A stretch of 64,000 bases of DNA. It comes from Xanthostigma xanthostigma (Eukaryota > Arthropoda > Insecta > Raphidioptera > Raphidiidae). The stretch is from NCBI GenBank assembly GCA_963575645.1, contig OY754473.1, positions 5,208,001-5,272,000 on the forward strand, in the 5' to 3' direction. The notes below the pieces were generated by a model. That model saw nothing but the letters and a program-made list of their open reading frames with translations, had not been told where the DNA came from and made no database searches. How positions within the stretch are numbered: the first letter of the stretch is position 1; each line of letters starts with the position of its first letter. Shown one piece after another: positions 10,901 through 19,900 of this stretch. A program made the translations under genes and the position numbers.

Positions 10901-13900
10901 ATATCGCGTAGATATTTTATTATCAAATTTCATAATTTTGGCTTGTATCATCAGAGTTCAATTTGGAAGTGTTTTCCGGGGACGAATCCGAAATTTTCTA
11001 ATAATTGCCCTTCTACTGTAAACAGTCGTTGCTACCTCCAATTTTACTTGCTTCCTCGTTATTTAGACATTTTTACCATTTTGGAAACTGCATCAAAAAT
11101 AGTCGTTGAAATAATTTCCGGCAGAAGAAAATTTATTTTGTTTATGTTAAAACTACAAAATGTAATTTTCTTAAAATCATTAAAGTTTATAAAAACGCAA
11201 TCTAGTCGCGCTCAGCGCAAAATAAGTGAATGCCGGCGACACTCAACTGTTTTACATAAATCAGAATGACTTACGTGCAACTGTTTTAATTGTTTCGCAG
11301 CAGAAGAACGCCGAGAAAGCCGAATGGATCAAGAAATAAAACCCTTTTGATCCTCGTTCCACCCGTGCCGGCTCTTTAATTTACGAACCGTTCATTTTAT
11401 TTATATTTTTATTTTTGTTTCATTTCAAAAAAACCCAAATAAAACTGTTTCAATTCATCTCTCCGATAAATTTCTTACTTTTTCTTTTCCAAACGTTCTT
11501 GTGGATTTTCTTTTAAATACAAAAAAAAAAATATTTCGACTGAATTTTTCGACTCACGAAAACATCGAGCATATTAGAGAGAGGGAGAGAGAGAGGATGC
11601 TGTTCTCTGTGCACTCGCCGTTGTCCATAAAGTGAGGACGATGCGGATTCCAATTTTCGCCGATAGAGGCGCTGAAGACCGCAAGTAAAGTGGGCAGCCG
11701 GGCGATTTTAAATAATAAGAAAACAATCGACCAAATCAAATTTGGTTTCATCTTTTTTCTAATTGAATAATTGCAATTTTACACGTTCCGTAGATTCGTT
11801 CATAATTATAAGACTAAACCTATACGGTCTTCTTTCTCTCTATTCTCTATCCAGGGAATATTGCAACAAAAAAATATTTTATGACGTCTTAAGAAAATCC
11901 ACCGGAAATGTTTTTCTTTTTCCCCCCGTCTATTTTTTTTTTCATTTTGTTTATCCATTTTAGTTACTTTTTTTTTATTTTTTGCCTTAACACTCCCTTA
12001 AACATATTGTCGCATAATAATGAATATTTTCTATTTTTGTAGAATTTGTCTTTTTTGCATTTTGATTTGTTTCATAGGATGCAGCGGGAGAAGAAACATC
12101 CGAGATGTTTTTTGTTACTTTTTCTTTAACATTTTTTTTTATTTTGTTCATATGACAAAGATGTAAAATTGGTTCTCTCTTTTTTTGTCCCCATTTTTTT
12201 TTTCTGGCCGTTTTAAATTTAGGATAAGGTGAGCCTGTTTTAATATTGATCCCTAGATTCTACGGCTATGATGCTGCTTTGTTTCACAACGTTTACGCCT
12301 CGACTCGCTTCAAAAATGTTTCTTCACTTGTTTTCTTCTTTGTTGTCATTAATAAAAATGCGCTGTTCATTTCTAACTTTTTAAATTTTACTTAATAACT
12401 GAATTAATTAAGGAACCCTAAAAGCTGAATATTCACTTCCAATTATGAAATACTAGCGACCCGGTCCAGCTCGCTCGAGTTTGTAGATTGCCACCGTTTT
12501 TTGGTCTTCACTAAAAGCGCATTGATTTTAACGCGATAATATATAGCCTATGTCCATCCAGAAGGACCATTCTAAATTCTGGTGAAAAATTTTTTGAAAT
12601 CGGATGAGTAATTTCGGAGATTACTTCCTACATCCAAACTTACGAACTTTATCTCTGTATAATATTAGTATAGAATGAATCCCGACCCGACTTTTCGGGT
12701 GACTCGGGCTAAATCGAGAAAGAAAATAGTCACTCGATCAAAACTCAATAAATAGATGGGAGAGCCCATTGACCAGCGGTGATAATAGTATATTGTGCGA
12801 CTAGTGAGAGAAGGAGAAGATTCCATGAGCGGGAAATTTGCCGCACGAGCGTAGCGAGTGCGGTAACACGCGAGTGGAATAGTCTCCTTCGATCAATGGT
12901 CGCACATAATACTTTATTCAACTGGCACGAATAATATGTAATCGGGGCCCTGATAAAAGAGGGAAAAATAAAAAATCACTTCATTGATTGACGTACCCAC
13001 CGCCCTCGATGCACACAAGATGGCCCTGACTTTCGCTGAATTGCGATGCTGTTTTCATATATACAAATCGCTACCGCGTTCCTATTGGTCCAAAAACTAT
13101 GCAGTAATAATTCATTAGCGTACAGTTTCGGGTTCAGAAACTATGCAGTAATACATTATCGTACAGTTTCGGCTCATTATTAGCACTTTACGCGTCAACA
13201 TGAAGTAATTTATTATTTCTCCTGAATTTAGCAGGGCCCTGAAATTATATATTACTCACGCGTGTTGAATAAAAATGTTTAATTCAGTTATTAAGTGATT
13301 GAAAACAAAACCGCGTCAGTGTCTTTGTCTATTTTAATGTTGCGTTTAATAATTAATTTCAGAATTCACAAAAGGCTGCTGCATTGAAGGTAAAAAAAAA
13401 TGCAGACGACTCGGTCATTTTATCTTCTATCAATATATATTTTACCTTCTTTAGTATTTTAACACAACGAACATGCTTCGTTTTTGAATATTTTTGTATT
13501 TTATTTTTTTACAGTCGGCGATTTTTATAGACGTTTTTTTACAGTATTTTTGTCATTGTTGCATTTTATGTTATCTGACTAAACAAATAATTTTTGCATT
13601 GCGTAAGAAAATGTGACGAATTATCATTTTTTTAGGATTTATCGAAATTTTATAACGAATTTTCATACGGCTAGAGACAAGGGCGTAGATATTTTTTTTC
13701 TGAGAAGGGGAAAGCAAAAAAGTCAATATTTTATTAATATGAATAAAAAATGTAGCGTACGCCAAAAACAAATGACCTCTCTTTAGTAACCTGATTTTAA
13801 AAAAAACTTTGTCTTGTGTTGGTTTGAAGAGCAAAAAAAAAATGTTCTTTAGCCACACGGGTCTCGTAAAGTTCACGTAATAATAAGGGACACGGAGCTC

Positions 13901-16900
13901 TAATGCAGGACTGACCCAGAAAATTATAGTAGTCTTGAGGGTGTGGGGTAATTACCCCCTGTACCCCCCCATATCTACGCCCTTGGCTAGAGAATAGCCG
14001 AGCGTTTAGCGATGCCATTGGGCAGTCTATATGTTGCTTACATATTACAAGCCCCCAGTATCAATTTGTTATTAAAAAAAAAAAAATGGTTGTCTATAAT
14101 GTCGGTTTACGGACGATAGTTTTACGTGATAACGTATTCCGCTCGAATATCATATTTAATAATACATAACCTAAATTTTAGTAGCTGTCAGGCGGAACGT
14201 GACACATTTTCGTGCATGCAGCCGGTGTTTCATCAATTTATAAGACGTTATCACGTCAAAAATACGAATTGGCTAAGACATAAATAACATAAAATATCGT
14301 GTATTTTCTTACAACATTTGCAATACAAATAAGTGACTAATAATTTATTAATATTTTATATGTATCTATACATGTAATTAATATGATTTTTTTATACGAT
14401 TTATCTATATTTTATATTTTTGATAAATATTTTGATGAAGATCGTTTAGTAGCGTGAAAATTTGTTGTTTAGACAATTTTTATTTTCTTAAAGTAGTTTC
14501 TAGCAAATTAAAATATTTCTGGTAGCTTTTGAAACTAATCGTCAAAATATTTAGGTACCTACTGTTAGTTTTGTTTTAGCAAAGTAGAATATCGCGCTCT
14601 GAAATTATTATTGAATTGTTTCATGGTTGTTGCCCCTGTCAAAAAAAAATGTCTGGGAGCTCTTGGACTATTAGAATCAGTCGAAATCATGACTTTAGTT
14701 CCCGAGTAGCAAACTGGTGAAAGTGTCAGTTTTTTTTTGAAAATATGAATTGGCACCGGACCCACGTAATTCTGGCACCTGAAACAATAAAAGAATTGTA
14801 AACATAATGTCAATGAAAATTTCAGTCCTGATATTTTCTAATATAGATTCTATAGTCATTAACGCCGAATAAAATGATGTGATTGGTGGAAAATTAACGT
14901 CGATTCGATTTTGTTATTTGCAGAAGAAACCCGATTGGTCCAAGAAACCGGGCGATGAGAAGAAGGTAAAAGAGGAAGCCGAGGGTGTTGAAGCATGAGC
15001 GCCTTCCAAATGATTCCTTCTTCCACACTATCTCTTGTTTTAACCGAAACTGTTACGTCACTATATGACAAAAGAGCCTCTGTAATGAGAAACAAAAAAA
15101 AAAAAAAAAAACAACAACGCATGGCTCAGTTAATAACAACACAATTTTTTATTTTTGATGGTATAAAAAACACCATTTTACCACAAACCTATATTGTCTA
15201 TAATATTATATGTTTCTAATATAATTATTTTTTGTATAATTTTGGTTTGTATAAGTTTAATGAAAAAAAGATTATTATTCCGTTTTTTTTTCTGTATAAC
15301 AAATTAAAAAAGTTCATGTTTGTTCAATAAAAACGTTGACTCCTGAATTATCCTTTTGTGACTAATAGTGCCCCTTGAACGTATTTTTTTTTACTTTTTA
15401 GCCGCAGGACTACGTCTGTGCTCACACACTTCGACTTACGTTTTTTTAGTGATATGTCCACATGACTCTTTATTGGGAGCTGACTCCGTGCGCTCCGCTC
15501 ACTAAAAGGAGTCGCTCAGAGCGAGTCGTTCAAAGGAGCGACACTAGACAGTACGCACTACACAAGAGTGCAGACTGCAGAGGTGTGAACTGTCATCATG
15601 CATGCTCAGGAGTCACGAAGCATGGCACAGCACAATACACACACTCAGCTCTGAGCTCATTTTAATATGATTCTGATCTTATATTATTCGCATTTCGGAT
15701 AAACTATAAAGTATAACAAAAGCTTAACAATAATAATGTTTATTGTTACAATATTATATCTTTGTCAACGACGTCAATGTGAATGGTTTAAGTCACTGTA
15801 AGCTTAGTACTATTGCACTTACAGTGTGTCATTCGACATTAAATGACTCAGCAAAGATAACTCCGTACGTGCAAAATTCACTAGTGCCTCTGTGGCCTGT
15901 GCTGTGTGCGCTCTGTAAATGTGCGAATGCAACAGTACAGAACAGCTCAGCACAGAGCAATGGCGCTCGGAGTCAGTCATTCACAAAATAAAAGAGCGAC
16001 TCGCTCCGCTCCGAGAAGGGAGTCGTTCATTATGAACGACTCGCTCAAGAGCGACACATCACTAATAACGACATTTGGGCTGTCATTTCAAAGCCAAGGA
16101 CGCATCGTTCATTTATTTCTTTCAAATTTTGCGATTGTTTTCAGTATAAAATTTAAAAAATGATTGTTTTTTTCAAAAGACGTAGTCCTACTGAAAATTG
16201 CGGTACAACCAGAATTTTGTCCATCCAATTTTATTTGTCTTTGTAGCGGTGATGGAACCAAATCAAAGAACTGTTAATTAGTAACCGTTACTGAAAAATA
16301 ACCGATTCCAACTGTTACGAAAATAATGCGTTTCAAAAATCACAGATTATTGAAAACTTGTTCTTCAATGAACGATTTTTTAAGTTAATTAAAGGCATGT
16401 TATTGAGTCAGACACGCTTTTGACGTCTGTTGTCGAGCGTCTATAATTTACAATATCTGACTGTTAGCCTGCATTTCAGTGTGTTTAGGTTAAGAAAAAA
16501 AAATTGGTTGTCTGTAAAGTCGGTTTACGGACGATAGTTTTACGTGATAACGTCATAAAGAAACATTGATGAACTCTCTGACGTCACGCGAGAAGAGAGA
16601 GAAATGCGTACAAGCCGACGCTTGGGCCGATCGTGCCTCTCTATCGCTTATACCGCGCTCTCGCTTGCACGCTCAGGCGCAGACGGAACGTGACACTTTT
16701 TCGTGCGTGCAGCCGGTGTTTCATCAATTTATAAGACGTTATCACGTCAAAAAAAATTCTCGATTCATACACGTAAAAATCGAATAAAAAATATTTTTGC
16801 CTAGATAAAATGAGAAAATACCATTTAATATCAAACAAAACGAAAAAAAAATCGGTTTCAGTTACCTATAGTCTCAATACAATTCAAAATTGATCAATTA

Positions 16901-19900
16901 AACCAGATAACTTTTACTGGGCGTTGAAAAAAGCGGTAAGTGTTACAAAATTTACAATTCGCATTTTCAAAATGGCTTTTAGTTCAGGAGCTTTTAAAAC
17001 TTGCTATAAATTATTGTTAGGTGCTTTTAAAATATCGCTTTATCGCAAATTGAATGCTGTAGATATTATGCTTTTAATCACAACAAAATTATTCGTCGTC
17101 TAAATCAGGAGTGTCAGACTGATTTTTCTAAGGGTCCGTTTATAATATTTTGGGTGTTTTAGCGGGCCAAACTCTAAATTAAAAAAAAACTAAAACACAT
17201 ACTAAATTAAAATCTTTAATTATTTAGTTTAAATCAGTTTTCATACAAAGGTAAATAAAAAGGGTAAATTATCTTGAGCTTGAGGATCCAGACACCTGAG
17301 GTCTCTTGTTTTTGATAAGCTCGTTGATGTCAGGTCTCTATAAAATCCTTACTGGATAGATTCTAGTCGCGGGCCATATTGAGATGGCTTGAGGGCCGGA
17401 TGCGGCCCGCGGGCCGTATCTTTGACATCACTGATCTAAATTGATTTGTTTAAAAACGGTTTCTGATCGGTTAACCCAGAATTTTTGAATGTATCTTGGA
17501 TATACCTGAAAAGACTTACCTATTAAAAAAATTAAATACTTTTTATACAAATGTTGGATGGGCCAAACCGCCACTGAAGCGAAGCCGAATTAGCCTATCT
17601 TTTAAACTAGATTAAAGGCAGCTGCACACGAGGCTGGTTTTGCCGCTGGAATCGTTGCTCGGAGTTTCGCTGGCTACGGAGATAGAAATGACAATTTTTC
17701 GTGCTTGTTTTGAACAAGAACCAATCAGGAAACAGTATCTTGTCACGTGGGCGACATTGGCAAACGCCCACAAACAAGCATGGTGTCATAGTGTGTGTTC
17801 TGTATGTATACTATAGCAAGGAATCTAAGCGGCAAAGCGAGCCTTGTGTGCAGCAACCTTTAGCTGGGTTAATACAAGCAGATGGCGATAATAAAAGATC
17901 TTTGTTTTATTAATTATAAAAAAATATCTGTTATTACTAATAAGTTACAAAGTTCCTTCTTTTATTTTAGAACCGTAAGTTCGAATTTTAAGTGCTTCAG
18001 CTGTTTTGATTTATTGTTTAATTTTGTAATCACGTGTTCTATTTTTAATTATCTTATGCTTACATATATTTTTTTATAAATGCCTTTAAACCAGACGCCC
18101 TGATACTAATGTGGTATCAATTAATAAAAACATACCAGAGCTGGATCCCCTTAAGTAAAAGACTCGATATCAACCAACATGACTTTTCATGTTACATAAA
18201 TAACTCTATTTGATTATTATTATTATAGTGCGAGATCCGGTATTAGAAATATTATACTCTCATCTGTTATTTGATGATGACAAAGATTATATGTCAGATA
18301 TTTATATATGTCACCGGGATATTGTCAAACCCGTGATATTATAATTTCACTTAGTGAAATTACAATATCACGACTCTTTTTCAATCGTGATATTGTAATT
18401 TCACTAGTGAAATTACAATATCACGGATTTGACAATATCCCAGTGACATATACATTGATAAATCGCAGATGGGTTGCCTAGCTAAATCACGTACCGATGC
18501 TGTTAAATTAAATAAATTCTAATTAACTTTTTTGGATCAACTTCCCCGATTTGTTAATCATAAAAATCCAGCCTAAGATGAGAGAATATGACACAAATGA
18601 AATGTTAACAAAACAAATAAACTCAAAGTACACAGAACACAACTATTTACAAGGTATGTTTATGTGGATGAACTATATTTATGTATAGAATCAATGGTAT
18701 ATTCTAATTTCTTGTGCCATATTCTTTTATCTTAGGCTCGATTTTTATGATTAACAAATCGGGGAAGTTGATCCAAAAAAGCTAATTAGAAGTTATTTAA
18801 ATTGACAGCATCGGTGCGCAATTTAGCTAGGCAACCCATGTGCGATTTATCAATGTATATAATATTATCTAACACATAATCTATGCCATCATCAATTAAT
18901 AACAGATGAGGGTATATATTTCTAATACCGGATCTTAGACTATTATAATAAGAGCTCTGATATCTAGCAAAAAGCATGATAAAGTTAAAAATATTGTTTT
19001 TGTAATATTCACCGGTGTATCTTTAATAATATTTTTTCTTCAATTAATAAAATTATCGACCAATTTTTCAGACAATATATTAACAAAAAATATAAAATTA
19101 ATACATTAACGTTTCAATCCGGATTTGGATCTTCTTCAGAACTGATCTAAAAAATATAAAAATAATTAATATTTAAAATCTAATTATAGCTTTTTATAGA
19201 ATCTTTCAATATTATTTATGATTATCAGACGTTAATCAAAGATTTGAATATTTTTTCTTGTCAAAAATAACATTCTCGAGATTTTTATCACGTTTTTGTT
19301 AACTCGCTTTTCTTGAGCAAATCTACAGTTCGAGATCTTTCCTTAGAGCACTTGATAATTGCCCTAGATCGGTTTGACCTTATAATAGTTCTTTTACAAA
19401 AAACGCGTGCAAGTTTGGTTGCTTAAAAAATGCATGCATTGTAAATAATTTTTTTTATTGTCGTCTTGTCGCAATTATTATTTCATTTAAATATAATTCT
19501 TTAGGAAGGGGAAGGCGAAGCTCCAGCAGAAGGGGCTGAAGGCGCACCGCCTGCCGAGGGAGCAGAAGGCGTTCCACCTGCCGAAGGAGCTGAAGGTGCG
19601 GAAGGAGCCCCGCCGGTAGAAGGTGCTCCGCCTGTAGAAGGTGCAGAAGGAGCTCCGCCTGTAGAAGGTGCAGAAGGTGCTCCGCCTGTAGAAGGTGCTC
19701 CGCCAGCTGATGGGGCACCGCCCGTAGAAGGAGCTCCGCCAGTCGAAGGTCAACCGCCTGTAGAGGGAGCTCCGCCAGTAGAAGGAGCACCGCCGGCAGA
19801 CGGCGCTCCGCCGGTTGAAGGTCAACCGCCTGTGGAGGGAGCTCCGCCTGCAGAAGGAGCACCGCCGGCAGACGGCGCTCCGCCAGTAGAAGGCGCGCCA

